From Prevotellaceae bacterium (GTDB lineage: Bacteria; Bacteroidota; Bacteroidia; Bacteroidales; UBA932): a stretch of DNA of 64,000 bases. The DNA lies in contig JAITPN010000005.1 of NCBI GenBank assembly GCA_031289415.1, forward strand, positions 1 to 64,000, written 5' to 3'. Positions 6,919 to 18,050 of this stretch are shown one piece after another (the first letter of the stretch is position 1; every line of letters starts with the position of its first letter). The translations under genes were made by a program, and so were the position numbers. The notes beneath the pieces were generated by a model, which worked only from the letters and a program-made list of their open reading frames with translations, made no database searches and was not told the DNA's origin.

Positions 6919-8646
6919 TTATTTACAAATTTCTTGTGTGATGCGTTCAAACTTTTGTTGAAGTGCTGCGGTTACTTCATTGTATGCTGATTTATCATTC
7001 AGGTCGGCGCGTATGCCGAAGTAAAATTTAATTTTCGGCTCAGTGCCTGAAGGGCGCACGGATACAATAGTACCGTCGTGTGTAATAAATTGCAATACGT
7101 TTGATTTTGGCATTTGAATGGGTGTGCGTTCTTTTGTGACTACGTCAAGGGTTTCGGAAGTCAAATAATCGTGGATAATCGTTACGGGCGAGCCGTCAAT
7201 ATGCGTAGGCGGGCTGCTGCGGAAATCCGACATCATTTGTTGTATTTGTGCCAAGCCGTCCTTTCCTTTTTTTGTGATGGACACCAGCAGTTCCCTATAA
7301 TATCCAAATTCCGTGTACACGTCAAGCAGCAAGTCATACATGGTTTTTCCCTGCATGGCTGCCCATGCTGCCATTTCAGCGAGGGTACAGCAGGTTGCCA
7401 CAGCGTCTTTATCGCGGACAAACTCGCCGATGTTGTATCCATAGCTTTCTTCACCGCCGCCAATGAACGTCTTCGTCCCCTCCTGTTGGCGGATGACTTC
7501 GGCTATGAATTTGAATCCGGTAAACACGATGTAACATTCCACGCCGAACCGTTCTGCCAGCGTTTTTATCAAATTTGTCGTTACGATAGTGGTTACGATG
7601 TATTCTTTCCCTGTCAGCTTTCCAAGTTCTTTCCATCGCCGCAGCAAATAATAGGTGAGGAGCGATGCCGTTTGGTTTCCGTTTAACAATATAAACTCTT
7701 TCTTATCGTTGCGAATGGCAATGCCTACGCGGTCTGCGTCGGGGTCTGAAGCCATTACCATGTCAGCGCCTGAGGCGATAGCTTTTTCGATAGCCATTTT
7801 CAACGCGCTTGCCTCTTCGGGATTCGGCGATGCCACCGTCGGAAAGTTACCGTCGCTGACGTCCTGTTCCGGTACTCTGATAATATTGTTAAACCCTTTG
7901 CGGCGCAGGGCTTCGGGAATAAGCGTAGCGCCTGTGCCGTGCAACGGTGTATATACAATGCGTAGTTGATTATGTTGCGCTACGGCTTCGGGCGAAAGCC
8001 CCAGACTTAATACCTTTTCAAAGTATATCTCGTCAATATCCTTGCCGATTCGTTTGATGTTTGATTCATTGCCGCTAAAATGCACCTGCGAGGGGTCGGT
8101 GATTTTTTCTACTTCGGCAATGATATTGGTGTCGTGAGGCGCGGTAATCTGTGCGCCGTCGTCCCAATAGGCTTTGTATCCGTTATATTCTTTCGGATTG
8201 TGTGAAGCGGTAATTACCACACCGCTTTGGCAGCCTAAATGGCGTATGGCAAAACTGAGTTCCGGCGTAGGGCGCATACCGTCGAACAGGAATACTTTAA
8301 TGCCGTTAGCGGCGAACACTTCCGCCGTAATCTGTGCAAAATACGAACTGTTATTGCGGCTGTCGTACGCTATTGCCGCTTTGATTTCGGGCAGGTTAGG
8401 AAAACTTTTTTTGAGATAGTTCGACAATCCTTGCGTCGCCATTCCTACGGTATATTTGTTCATACGGTTAGTGCCTACCCCCATAATACCGCGCAGTCCG
8501 CCCGTGCCGAATTCAAGATTTTTATAAAAACTGTCTTCCAGTTCGGCAGAATTGGTTGTTTCCAAATCCTTTATCTGCGCTTTTGTTTCGTCGTCGTAGT
8601 TTCCGTTGAGCCACGATTGAATATGTTGCGTTACGTTTTGTTCCAT
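6919..8646 (-). CDS. Phosphoglucomutase / phosphomannomutase
   Basis: An alpha-D-phosphohexomutase interconverting hexose 1- and 6-phosphates. The 575-residue product has the phosphoserine loop TASHNPKEYNGYK (about 146-158), the metal loop DPDADRVG (about 300), the sugar-binding GGGEESYGY, and the C-terminal phosphate-binding RPSGTEPKIKFY. The ATG at 8646 is preferred over an upstream in-frame TTG at 8655, because the family starts here and the bases GGAAG lie just before it. First gene of the minus-strand set pgm-esterase-dxs. Confidence 0.9.
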   Translation of the reverse strand: MEQNVTQHIQSWLNGNYDDETKAQIKDLETTNSAELEDSFYKNLEFGTGGLRGIMGVGTNRMNKYTVGMATQGLSNYLKKSFPNLPEIKAAIAYDSRNNSSYFAQITAEVFAANGIKVFLFDGMRPTPELSFAIRHLGCQSGVVITASHNPKEYNGYKAYWDDGAQITAPHDTNIIAEVEKITDPSQVHFSGNESNIKRIGKDIDEIYFEKVLSLGLSPEAVAQHNQLRIVYTPLHGTGATLIPEALRRKGFNNIIRVPEQDVSDGNFPTVASPNPEEASALKMAIEKAIASGADMVMASDPDADRVGIAIRNDKKEFILLNGNQTASLLTYYLLRRWKELGKLTGKEYIVTTIVTTNLIKTLAERFGVECYIVFTGFKFIAEVIRQQEGTKTFIGGGEESYGYNIGEFVRDKDAVATCCTLAEMAAWAAMQGKTMYDLLLDVYTEFGYYRELLVSITKKGKDGLAQIQQMMSDFRSSPPTHIDGSPVTIIHDYLTSETLDVVTKERTPIQMPKSNVLQFITHDGTIVSVRPSGTEPKIKFYFGIRADLNDKSAYNEVTAALQQKFERITQEICK

Positions 8647-8668
8647 ATCTTCCAAATTTTAATAAATG

Positions 8669-8676
8669 CAAAAGTA
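8669..8676 (-). promoter_or_regulatory. -7 box TACTTTTG for pgm operon
   Basis: TACTTTTG on the minus strand, 22 bp upstream of the pgm ATG. No clear -33 TTG is seen at the right distance. Confidence 0.5.
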
Positions 8677-8879
8677 GGACTTTTTATTGAATTTTTGCGC
8701 TACGATAGGCATAAATTTAAAAAATAGACTGGTTACCAGATTGTTTTATTGGATATGAAATCTTATTGATACACACAATGCCAGAATATCGCAAATAGCC
8801 GACAACCGACAAAAAACAGGCTGTTCGGAATAAAAAAAAGGATTCTTATCTATGATATAAAACCCTTGTATCCTTAATG

Positions 8880-8953
8880 TAGCGCGGGGGAGGATTGAAC
8901 TCCCGACCTCATGATTATGAATCATGCGCTCTAACCGGCTGAGCTACCGCGCC
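8880..8953 (-). tRNA. tRNA-Met (CAT)
   Basis: On the minus strand a full cloverleaf can be drawn. The acceptor stem is GGCGCGG with CCGCGCT (first pair G-U). The D stem is GCTC/GAGC, the anticodon stem CATGA/TCATG with loop TTCATAA, and the T stem GGGAG/CTCCC with loop TTCAATC. Anticodon CAT gives Met, most likely elongator. A tRNA-Ile with modified CAT cannot be excluded by sequence alone. CCA is not encoded. A weak stem (AAGGAT/ATCCTT, about 8839-8876) with a T-run follows downstream and may terminate it. Confidence 0.93.
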
Positions 8954-9022
8954 AAAAAATCAGACCGCAAAAGTAATGCTTTTTTTATGAACTTGCAAAA
9001 CTTTTTTAACACGCACGATGGC

Positions 9023-9051
9023 TTGTGCTATGTGAAAAATCATTATCTTTG
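9023..9051 (+). promoter_or_regulatory. Promoter of ilvD
   Basis: TTG (9023-9025), 18 bp, TATCTTTG (9044-9051), then 35 bp to the ilvD ATG. Good match to the Bacteroidota consensus. Confidence 0.65.
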
Positions 9052-9086
9052 CCGAAATAATTGTAACAGAAATAAAATAAGTCATC

Positions 9087-10916
9087 ATGAAAATACAATT
9101 ACGCAGCCACACTTCAACCGCCGGTCGCCGAATGGCGGGCGCACGCGCTTTGTGGAAAGCTAACGGCATGAAGCCCGAACAAATCGGGAAGCCTATCATA
9201 GCCGTCGTAAATTCATTTACCCAATTCGTACCCGGGCATGTGCATTTACATGAAATCGGGCAATTCGTGAAAGCCGAAATCGAAAAATCGGGTTGCTTTG
9301 CCGCTGAATTTAACACCATTGCCATTGACGACGGCATTGCCATGGGACACGACGGAATGTTGTATTCCCTGCCCTCGCGCGATTTGATTGCCGACAGCGT
9401 AGAATACATGGTGCAGGCGCACAAAGCCGACGCCATGATTTGCATCAGTAATTGCGATAAAATTACGCCCGGAATGTTGATGGCTGCCATGCGGCTGAAT
9501 ATCCCTGCGGTGTTTGTGTCGGGAGGTCCGATGGAAGCTGGACGGCTGGACGGACACGGACTGGATTTGATTGACGCGATGATACAAAGCGCCGACGAAT
9601 CCGTACCGGACGAGCAGGTGCGGCAAATCGAGCAACATGCTTGCCCTACCTGCGGCTCTTGTTCGGGAATGTTTACTGCCAACTCCATGAATTGCCTGAA
9701 CGAAGCCCTTGGGCTGGCGCTGCCGGGCAACGGAACGGTTGTAGCGACACACGCCCTTCGGAAAAAATTATTTGCCGACGCCGCCCGCCTGATTGTCGAA
9801 AACGCCCGACGGTATTATGACGAGGGCGACGAAAGCGTATTGCCGAAAAGCATTGCCGTGCGCGACGCTTTTCTTAACGCCATGACGTTGGACATTGCGA
9901 TGGGCGGTTCAACCAACACGGTGCTGCACCTTTTGGCTGTTGCCCACGAAGCCGGCGTAAACTTCACCATGCAGGACATCGACGCACTTTCGCGCAAAAC
10001 GCCCTGCCTTTGCAAGGTTGCGCCGAATACCAATAAGTATTACGTGCAGGACGTCAACCGTGCAGGAGGCATTATCGGCATTTTGGCAGAACTGGAAAAA
10101 GGCGGGTTGGTGCACACCGCCGTGAAGCGGGTCGACGGATTGACGGTAGGGGAGGCGATAAAGCAATACGGCATTACGAACGGCAGCGGCAATGACGCCT
10201 GCCGGCATATTTATAACGCTGCGCCCGGCAACACGTTCAACCTCGTGCTGGGCGCTCAGGAGAATTATTACGACTCGCAGGACGCCGACCGCGCAAACGG
10301 ATGTATCCGCGACGCTGCCCACGCCTACAGCCGCGACGGCGGGCTGGCGGTATTGAAAGGGAACATCGCGGCGGACGGATGCGTCGTGAAAACGGCAGGC
10401 GTGGACGAAAGCATATTAAAATTTTCGGGTCATGCTAAAGTTTTTGATTCGCAGGAAGCGGCTTGCGAAGGCATTCTTGGCGGAAAAGTGGCGGCGGGCG
10501 ACGTCGTCGTGATTATATACGAAGGACCGAAGGGCGGACCCGGTATGCAGGAAATGCTGTATCCTACGTCCTACATCAAATCAAGGCATTTGGGAAAAGC
10601 TTGCGCGTTGATTACCGACGGACGCTTTTCGGGAGGCACGTCGGGCTTGTCTATCGGACACGTATCGCCCGAAGCCGCATCGGGAGGAAACATCGGCTTG
10701 GTCAGGGATAACGACGTCATCGACATCGACATTCCCAACCGTGCTATCAACGTCCGCCTCAGCGACGGAGAACTGGCAAGCCGGCGCGCGCAGGAAGAAA
10801 GTCGCGGACGCCTCGCGTTTACGCCCCGCAACAGGACAAGGCAAGTGTCGAAAGCCTTGCAGGCGTACGCCAATTTAGTCAGCTCAGCCGACAAAGGCGC
10901 AGTGAGGATGATATGA
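9087..10916 (+). CDS. ilvD: Dihydroxy-acid dehydratase
   Basis: Dehydrates 2,3-dihydroxy-isovalerate and 2,3-dihydroxy-3-methylvalerate to the 2-oxo acids, the third common step of isoleucine/valine synthesis; an Fe-S enzyme in the cytoplasm. The 609-residue length is normal. Visible motifs are [19 protein letters not shown] (about 130-148), the cysteine cluster [19 protein letters not shown] (about 191-209), [12 protein letters not shown], and the C-terminal [21 protein letters not shown]. It lies apart from ilvB-ilvN-ilvC, which are about 9 kb away on the other strand. It is followed closely by the comM-like gene. Confidence 0.96.
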   Translation: MKIQLRSHTSTAGRRMAGARALWKANGMKPEQIGKPIIAVVNSFTQFVPGHVHLHEIGQFVKAEIEKSGCFAAEFNTIAIDDGIAMGHDGMLYSLPSRDLIADSVEYMVQAHKADAMICISNCDKITPGMLMAAMRLNIPAVFVSGGPMEAGRLDGHGLDLIDAMIQSADESVPDEQVRQIEQHACPTCGSCSGMFTANSMNCLNEALGLALPGNGTVVATHALRKKLFADAARLIVENARRYYDEGDESVLPKSIAVRDAFLNAMTLDIAMGGSTNTVLHLLAVAHEAGVNFTMQDIDALSRKTPCLCKVAPNTNKYYVQDVNRAGGIIGILAELEKGGLVHTAVKRVDGLTVGEAIKQYGITNGSGNDACRHIYNAAPGNTFNLVLGAQENYYDSQDADRANGCIRDAAHAYSRDGGLAVLKGNIAADGCVVKTAGVDESILKFSGHAKVFDSQEAACEGILGGKVAAGDVVVIIYEGPKGGPGMQEMLYPTSYIKSRHLGKACALITDGRFSGGTSGLSIGHVSPEAASGGNIGLVRDNDVIDIDIPNRAINVRLSDGELASRRAQEESRGRLAFTPRNRTRQVSKALQAYANLVSSADKGAVRMI

Positions 10917-10940
10917 AAAATTATTTAATTTAATCAATAT

Positions 10941-12479
<1,539 letters not shown>

Positions 12480-12541
12480 AACGCTCCCTGCGGCGCAGCG
12501 GACGCCTCCGCCTGCTCCTATTCTTATGTATATAAGGTAGC

Positions 12542-12576
12542 GTCTTCCGGAAATGTTTTCCTGTCTTCCGGAAATG
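12542..12576. repeat. Two-copy 21-bp direct repeat with TTCCGGAA
   Basis: GTCTTCCGGAAATG occurs at 12542 and 12563, exactly 21 bp apart. Its core TTCCGGAA is a perfect palindrome. It lies in the 149-bp space between convergent genes, so it is not an obvious promoter element. Its period and palindromic core resemble the 12-copy array at 43509-43749. Confidence 0.7.
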
Positions 12577-12628
12577 CTTTCGGGGACGACCAAAGAAGAA
12601 CAATTCAACAAGTCAAAACAAATTCAGT

Positions 12629-13093
12629 TTAATGACAAGCCTTGCGGTGCTTTTTTAGACGGTAATAGTTGTAGGGCAGCGGCGCTAAAAAGCCTGCTAC
12701 GGTTGCCGGAATAAAAGCCAGCCAATAGCGCGGGTCGCTCAGCGCGAGTTTGCCGCCGGTAACCATGAAATCGGCAGCGTTCATCGCCGTTTCCATCGCC
12801 ACCATCGACAGGAAGGACATGCCGGCAGCCGTGTGCAGCGCAGCCCTCCAAACGAGTTTTTCCCTGTAGCGCAGGATGGTCGTTTCCAACACCATGGACG
12901 TGAGAAGCCCCGCGGCGGTTGCCAAAAGCATTTGCACCGCCATCGGGGTATGGGGATACGCATATTGCAGGATGATGAGCATGGCAAAATCGCCCGCCGA
13001 GCATCCGATTAAACAGTTGAACGTGTTAAACGCCGCTCGTTTCCAAACGGCAAAGTCATTCCACTTGAACGTGGTTTCGCATTGATGTGCCAT
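12629..13093 (-). CDS. DUF4396-family membrane protein
   Basis: The 154-residue product from ATG 13093 carries the segment CLIGCSAGDFAMLII typical of DUF4396 proteins, with four hydrophobic segments (about 29-50, 55-75, 92-115 and 128-145). Function is unknown for the family; some members are annotated as possible copper or metal related, which I cannot support here. The ATG at 13093 is favoured because the -7 box at 13121-13128 would start transcription after the upstream in-frame start at 13123. The C-terminus is basic and ends in KHRKACH. It is convergent with the comM-like gene. Confidence 0.8.
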   Translation of the reverse strand: MAHQCETTFKWNDFAVWKRAAFNTFNCLIGCSAGDFAMLIILQYAYPHTPMAVQMLLATAAGLLTSMVLETTILRYREKLVWRAALHTAAGMSFLSMVAMETAMNAADFMVTGGKLALSDPRYWLAFIPATVAGFLAPLPYNYYRLKKHRKACH

Positions 13094-13120
13094 CGTCGTG
13101 TACCTTTTATTTATAAGGTG

Positions 13121-13128
13121 CAAAATTA
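13121..13128 (-). promoter_or_regulatory. -7 box TAATTTTG for DUF4396 gene
   Basis: TAATTTTG on the minus strand, 27 bp upstream of the ATG at 13093; it supports that start. Confidence 0.5.
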
Positions 13129-13194
13129 CGGCGGAAACATCGTGCGGTTGTTATATTATCTTGGATGAAGTTTGCAAGATTTAGCGCCCTGCGT

Positions 13195-15378
13195 TTATTG
13201 TACGGTGAACGCCGCCGAGAGCTTTTCGTCGTCCGAACTTCCGCCGGCAAAGAGGCGGTACTCGCCCTTCGGAACGTCCAGTCCGTGGGTCGCGTCGTTC
13301 CACTTTGCGAGGTGCGCGAGGGGGATACTGATGCTGAAGCCGGCGGTTTTCCCTTTTTCTACGGTCAGCCGCTGGAAGCAGCGCAGTTCTTTTAACGGCA
13401 GGTTTCTGCCCGACGGATATTTGATGTATGCCTGCGCTACTTCGCCGCCGTCGCGCGTTCCCGTGTTTTTTACCGTAACCGAGCAGCGGATGGTTTCGTC
13501 CGTGCGGTAGTTGGCTTTTGGCTTGGCGCGCCATTCGTAGTCGAAGGTCGTATAGCTCAATCCGTAGCCGAAGGGATACAATGCTTTTCCTTTGAAATAT
13601 TTATACGTGCGGTTTTCCATCTTGTAATCTTCAAAATCGGGGAGGTCGGCGTCTGATGCGTAGAACGTAACAGGCAGGCGTCCCGAAGGATTGTATCGTC
13701 CGAAAAGCACGTCGGCTATTGCCGTGCCGGCGTTGTCGCCGCCGTACCATGCGTTGACGATTGCCGGAATGTGTTCCGCTTCCCACGGAATGGCAACGGC
13801 GCTGCCGGTCATCATCACAAATACGACAGGTTTGCCGGTTGCGGCAAGCGCTTTCAGGAAGCGGGTTTGGATTGCCGGCAGGGCAATGCTCGTGCGGTCG
13901 CCGCCGAGGAAGCCTTCGAGGTTTACCGGCATTTCTTCGCCCTCGATGCGGGGGCTGATGCCGCCGACGTAAACAATCAGGTCGGCGTCGCGTACGTTGC
14001 CGATAATAGAGTCGAACGAAGCCGTCGCGCTGCCTACATGCGGAATGGCGGCGCTGTAGTAGATTTCGACGCCGCTGCGGTCTAAGGCGTCTTTGATGCC
14101 GTCGAGCGGCGTAACGGCTTTCGACGGCTGTCCGTTGTAATTGCCCAATTGGGTGGAAGCGTCGTTGGCATTAGGTCCTACGACGGCTATTTTTTTCAGG
14201 TTATCTTTGTTTATAGGCAACACGTCGTGCTCGTTTTTCAGCAATACGATGGATTGCCGCGCCATTTTCAGCGAAAGGTCTTTGTGCCGTTGCGCTTCGA
14301 GCACGGTAGAGTCGATGGCGGCGTATTTTACTTTTTCTTTCGGGTCGAACAATCCCAAGCGCATGCGGACGGTGAACAACCGGATGAGCGCCGCGTCTAT
14401 CTGGGATTCGGCAATGCGCCCTTCGTCCAGTGATTTTTTTAATGTTTTATATACATTCGTTCCGCACTCAAGGTCTGTGCCGTGATATACGGCGTCAATC
14501 GCTGCCGCGGGCGAGTCGGGGTGCGTGCGGTGGTTATTATAAAAATCGTTGAGCGCGCCGCAGTCGGTCGTTACGTAGCCGTTATATTTCCAGTCGTTGC
14601 GTAAAATTTGAATCATCAGTTTGTCGGCGGCGCAGCAGGGCTGTCCGTCGAAAGCATTGTAGGCGCACATTACGCCCGCTACTTTCGATTCCGTAGTCAG
14701 ATGTTTAAATGCGGGCAGGTAGGTGTCCCACAAATCATAGTTGCCGACTTCTGCATTGAACGTATGGCGGCTCGATTCGGGTCCGCTGTGCACCGCAAAA
14801 TGTTTGGCGCAGGCGGCGGCTTTCATGTAGTGCGCATCGCCGCCCTGCAAGCCGCGTACAAAATAGTCGCCGAGCGCAGTGGTCAAAAAGGGGTCTTCGC
14901 CGTAGGTTTCCTGCCCGCGTCCCCAGCGCGGGTCGCGGAAGATGTTGACATTCGGCGTCCAGTAAGTCAGCCCTTGGAATATTTTGTGGTCTTGTTTTGC
15001 CTCGGAAAGGTTATAAATGGCGCGCCCTTCTTCTGCCGTATAGTCAGCCATTTGTTTGATGGCGTTTACGTCCCATCCGGCTGCCATCCCTATTGCCTGC
15101 GGATAGACCGTAGTATGGTAGTCCGACCATGCCACGCCGTGTAAACATTCATTCCACCAAAAATACGGAGGAATCCCGAAGCGTTCGATAGCCGGCGCGG
15201 TATTTTCCATTTGCGCCACTTTTTCGTCCGGCGTCAGGCGCGACACAAGGTCGGCGGCGCGTTCTTCAAACGAAAGTTTCGGATTTTGAAAAGGATATTC
15301 ATACGCCGTGCCGCCGCATCCGGCGAGGGCGCAACACATCGCAAGCGATGCTGATACTAAGATGTACGATTTGTTCAT
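13195..15378 (-). CDS. GH3 beta-xylosidase-like lipoprotein
   Basis: Likely hydrolyses terminal beta-1,4-xylose from xylo-oligosaccharides in the periplasm or at the surface. The 727-residue product begins with a lipoprotein signal (ALAGC, Cys 21). The GH3 N-terminal barrel contains NECLHGVAW, the substrate motif KHFAVHSGPE (about 192-201) and the nucleophile Asp 272 in VTTDCGA. The GH3 C-terminal domain follows, and the last about 100 residues form the fibronectin-like domain. WNECLHGV and the TDCGA nucleophile site are the pattern of bacterial beta-xylosidases within GH3. The start is ATG 15378; the open frame continues upstream, but the promoter at 15406-15435 excludes that part. It stands alone, divergent from carA. 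Confidence 0.9.
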   Translation of the reverse strand: MNKSYILVSASLAMCCALAGCGGTAYEYPFQNPKLSFEERAADLVSRLTPDEKVAQMENTAPAIERFGIPPYFWWNECLHGVAWSDYHTTVYPQAIGMAAGWDVNAIKQMADYTAEEGRAIYNLSEAKQDHKIFQGLTYWTPNVNIFRDPRWGRGQETYGEDPFLTTALGDYFVRGLQGGDAHYMKAAACAKHFAVHSGPESSRHTFNAEVGNYDLWDTYLPAFKHLTTESKVAGVMCAYNAFDGQPCCAADKLMIQILRNDWKYNGYVTTDCGALNDFYNNHRTHPDSPAAAIDAVYHGTDLECGTNVYKTLKKSLDEGRIAESQIDAALIRLFTVRMRLGLFDPKEKVKYAAIDSTVLEAQRHKDLSLKMARQSIVLLKNEHDVLPINKDNLKKIAVVGPNANDASTQLGNYNGQPSKAVTPLDGIKDALDRSGVEIYYSAAIPHVGSATASFDSIIGNVRDADLIVYVGGISPRIEGEEMPVNLEGFLGGDRTSIALPAIQTRFLKALAATGKPVVFVMMTGSAVAIPWEAEHIPAIVNAWYGGDNAGTAIADVLFGRYNPSGRLPVTFYASDADLPDFEDYKMENRTYKYFKGKALYPFGYGLSYTTFDYEWRAKPKANYRTDETIRCSVTVKNTGTRDGGEVAQAYIKYPSGRNLPLKELRCFQRLTVEKGKTAGFSISIPLAHLAKWNDATHGLDVPKGEYRLFAGGSSDDEKLSAAFTVQ

Positions 15379-15405
15379 GGCTTTTGAGCTTTTTTTAATT
15401 CGATG

Positions 15406-15435
15406 CAAAAGTACAAAAAAGCATGTTAGAAACAA
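15406..15435 (-). promoter_or_regulatory. Promoter of the GH3 gene
   Basis: Minus strand TTG (15435-15433), 19 bp, TACTTTTG (15413-15406), 27 bp upstream of the ATG. Good match to the consensus. Confidence 0.6.
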
Positions 15436-15476
15436 CCTTCGTCTAACAAAAATTTTTACCAACCATATTTTATTCC

Positions 15477-15484
15477 TATCTTTG
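15477..15484 (+). promoter_or_regulatory. -7 box TATCTTTG for carA
   Basis: TATCTTTG, 29 bp upstream of the carA ATG. The box supports the ATG at 15514 rather than an in-frame TTG at 15508. Confidence 0.55.
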
Positions 15485-15513
15485 TTGCATAATATACCTA
15501 TTACGATTTGTAC

Positions 15514-16584
15514 ATGCAACTTTCATTGCCAGCATCACTCATACTTTCCAACGGAATGGTCTTTAAAGGATTTTCGTTCGGGCATCCGCAACCCGCAGCA
15601 GGCGAAGTCGTATTCAACACCGCCATGATGGGGTATCCCGAAAGCCTGACAGACCCATCCTACAAAGGGCAGCTTTTGGTGTCCACCTATCCCCTCATCG
15701 GGAATTACGGCGTGCCGAAAAACAGTTTCGTCAACGGCTTATCCGCTTTTTATGAATCGGAACATATTCAGGTGAGCGGGTTTATTGTGTCGGACTATTC
15801 GTTTGAACACAGCCACTGGAACGCTGAAAAAAGCCTGAGCGATTGGTTGAAAGAACATGAAATACCCGCCATTTACGGCATAGACACCCGCGAACTTACA
15901 AAAGTATTGCGCGAAGCAGGGACAATGCTCGGAAAAATTGTAGTGGACAACCACGATACGGACTTTGCCGACCCCAACAACGAAAATTTAGTGGCACAAG
16001 CCAGTTGCACCGAAATTATCCGTTACGACGAGGGTGCAAAAACAGTAGCGCTGGTGGACTGCGGCGTGAAACACAATATCCTGCGCTGCCTGCAGCGGCG
16101 CAATATTACAATCATCCGCGTACCGTGGGACTACGATTTTAATACGATTCCTTACGACGGATTGTTTATTTCCAACGGACCCGGCAATCCCGATTTTTGC
16201 GAAGCTACGGTGCAGCACATCCGTACGGCAATGAACGCCCAAAAGCCGATTTGCGGTATCTGCATGGGCAATCAGTTGCTATCGAAAGCAGGCGGGGCAA
16301 AAGTGTTCAAACTGAAATACGGACACCGCAGCCATAACCAACCGGTGCGTATGGTGGGTACAAACCGCTGTTTCATCACGTCGCAGAATCATGGTTTTGC
16401 GGTGGACAGCCGCACGTTGGGGAATGATTGGGAGCAGTTGTTCGTAAATATGAACGACGACACGAATGAGGGTATCCGCCACAAAACGCTTCCGTTTTTC
16501 TCCGCGCAGTTTCATCCCGAAGCCTCCAGCGGACCTACCGATACAGAGTTTTTGTTCGATGATTTTATCAAGTTAATCGGTTAA
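15514..16584 (+). CDS. carA: Carbamoyl-phosphate synthase, small (glutaminase) subunit
   Basis: Releases ammonia from glutamine for carbamoyl phosphate synthesis, feeding pyrimidines and arginine; works with CarB in the cytoplasm. The 356-residue product has the CarA N-terminal domain (GEVVFNTAMMGYPESLTDPS) and a class I amidotransferase domain with Cys 250 in GICMGNQ and His 334/Glu 336 in QFHPEASSG. No carB is next to it; the next gene is an unrelated ABC ATPase on the other strand. Confidence 0.95.
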   Translation: MQLSLPASLILSNGMVFKGFSFGHPQPAAGEVVFNTAMMGYPESLTDPSYKGQLLVSTYPLIGNYGVPKNSFVNGLSAFYESEHIQVSGFIVSDYSFEHSHWNAEKSLSDWLKEHEIPAIYGIDTRELTKVLREAGTMLGKIVVDNHDTDFADPNNENLVAQASCTEIIRYDEGAKTVALVDCGVKHNILRCLQRRNITIIRVPWDYDFNTIPYDGLFISNGPGNPDFCEATVQHIRTAMNAQKPICGICMGNQLLSKAGGAKVFKLKYGHRSHNQPVRMVGTNRCFITSQNHGFAVDSRTLGNDWEQLFVNMNDDTNEGIRHKTLPFFSAQFHPEASSGPTDTEFLFDDFIKLIG

Positions 16585-16597
16585 AACCGGCTTCCGT

Positions 16598-17992
16598 CTA
16601 TTCTTTCCGCAGTTCCAGATAATGGTTAATACATTCAGGTAATTCGTGCGGATAGTGGGTTACATAAATCAGTGTTTTACCGCGAAGGGCGCAAAATTGT
16701 TCAATGATGCGGGTTGCCTGTCTTTTTCGAGCGGCGTCCAGTCCGTGCAGCGGCTCGTCTAATAGCAGTAAATCGGGATTTTTGACGAAAGAGCGCGCCA
16801 GCAGCGCCAACCGCTGTTCGCCCGACGAAAGCGTCAGGAACATACGGTCTTTGAGGTGTCCGATGTTAAAAGTATCCATCCATTCCATCGCCGCAGATTC
16901 TTGTTCGGCGCTGCATTTGCGGTGCAGCCCTATCGTGTCGAAAAAGCCCGACGCCACAATTTGCCGAGCCGACACATTGGCATGATAATAAAGGTGCATT
17001 TCGGGCGACACAAACCCGATGCGTTGTTTGATGTCCCATATACTTTCGCCTGTGCCGCGCCGACGGTCGAACAGGTAAATCGTGTGGGCATACGCCTGCG
17101 GATTATCGGCATACACAAGGCTGAGCAGCGTCGATTTCCCTGTGCCGTTTTTGCCGAGCAACGCCCATTTTTCGCCGTTTTTCACTTCCCAGTCGAGTGG
17201 ATGTAAAATAGTTCGTTGTCCGTAGCTGACAGATACCTTTTCCATGCGCAGCGTTACGCGATGCGCCGCCGCAGGCTTGGTGTGCAACGCTTGCAGCGTA
17301 GTATATTCATCGGTTGCGTGTATTTCTTCCATAAATGTATCGCGGGTTTGCGGCGCAAGACATTCCCTATTCCGCATGGGCAATACGTGCGTAACCATCG
17401 GTGGAATGTCGGCGGCGTCGGGCAGCAGCAACACAGTTTGCAGGTTGCCGAGCGTTGCCGTTTGCTGCAATGTTTCGGTCAATATCTGGCGCGACGATGC
17501 ATCCAATCCGATGAAAGGATTGTCGATGATTAGCACGCGAGGGCGGGCAAGCAGCGCTTTTACAATAAGAAATTTGCGCAGTTCGCCTCCTGAAAGAGCA
17601 ATGATGCGTTTCGTCAATACATCGTCTAATCCGAACATTGATAGCAACGCCTGTGCATCGTCGCCGAACGATGCGCCAAGCAATTCCATGGCGGTGGGTA
17701 TACCGTCTGTTTCGGCGGCATGCCAGCGTTGTTGATAGTAGGCGTTCCGGCAGTCGGTAAGCGAATAAATATCATGAAAAGAGATTTGGCGGATAGAGGC
17801 ATTGCCGTTCCAGACTACCGAGCCTCCGCGCAAAGCGGTTTTCCTCGTCAGGATGTTAGCCAAAAGCGTTTTTCCGGCTCCATTAGCGCCTACAACAGCC
17901 CATTGCTGTCCTTCTTCGATGGTCCAGTTTACAGGCTTTTTAAATTGCAATTCGGGCATACAAGGAATTGCATTATTGATTTGTACAATCAC
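16598..17992 (-). CDS. Tandem ABC ATPase, ModF/PhrA-like
   Basis: A 464-residue protein with two ABC nucleotide-binding domains and no membrane part. Domain 1 has Walker A GANGAGKT, signature LSGGELRK and Walker B LIIDNPFIGLD. Domain 2 has GKNGTGKS, LSSGEQRL and LLLDEPLHGLD. Single-chain double ATPases of this size are usually called ModF or PhrA (photorepair) in proteobacteria; their role is poorly known, and some may work with separate permeases. No permease lies nearby. The start is GTG 17992. It is convergent with carA and lies just downstream of the ilv terminator. Confidence 0.85.
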   Translation of the reverse strand: MIVQINNAIPCMPELQFKKPVNWTIEEGQQWAVVGANGAGKTLLANILTRKTALRGGSVVWNGNASIRQISFHDIYSLTDCRNAYYQQRWHAAETDGIPTAMELLGASFGDDAQALLSMFGLDDVLTKRIIALSGGELRKFLIVKALLARPRVLIIDNPFIGLDASSRQILTETLQQTATLGNLQTVLLLPDAADIPPMVTHVLPMRNRECLAPQTRDTFMEEIHATDEYTTLQALHTKPAAAHRVTLRMEKVSVSYGQRTILHPLDWEVKNGEKWALLGKNGTGKSTLLSLVYADNPQAYAHTIYLFDRRRGTGESIWDIKQRIGFVSPEMHLYYHANVSARQIVASGFFDTIGLHRKCSAEQESAAMEWMDTFNIGHLKDRMFLTLSSGEQRLALLARSFVKNPDLLLLDEPLHGLDAARKRQATRIIEQFCALRGKTLIYVTHYPHELPECINHYLELRKE

Positions 17993-18001
17993 TTTTTTAT
18001 G

Positions 18002-18043
18002 AAAAAAAGATGCCGGAAAAAGAAGCGCTTCCTTTCCGGCATC
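18002..18043 (-). terminator. Rho-independent terminator of ilvB-ilvN-ilvC
   Basis: On the minus strand just after the ilvC stop: GATGCCGGAAA ... TTTCCGGCATC, a perfect 11-bp stem with an inner GAAGCGCTTC palindrome in the loop, followed by seven T. This is the clearest terminator in the window. Confidence 0.85.
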
Positions 18044-18050
18044 CCCTCAT

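Noticed and set aside
12480-12628. Terminator between convergent comM-like and DUF4396 genes
   Set aside because: The TTCCGGAA repeats are short palindromes without a following T-run in either direction.
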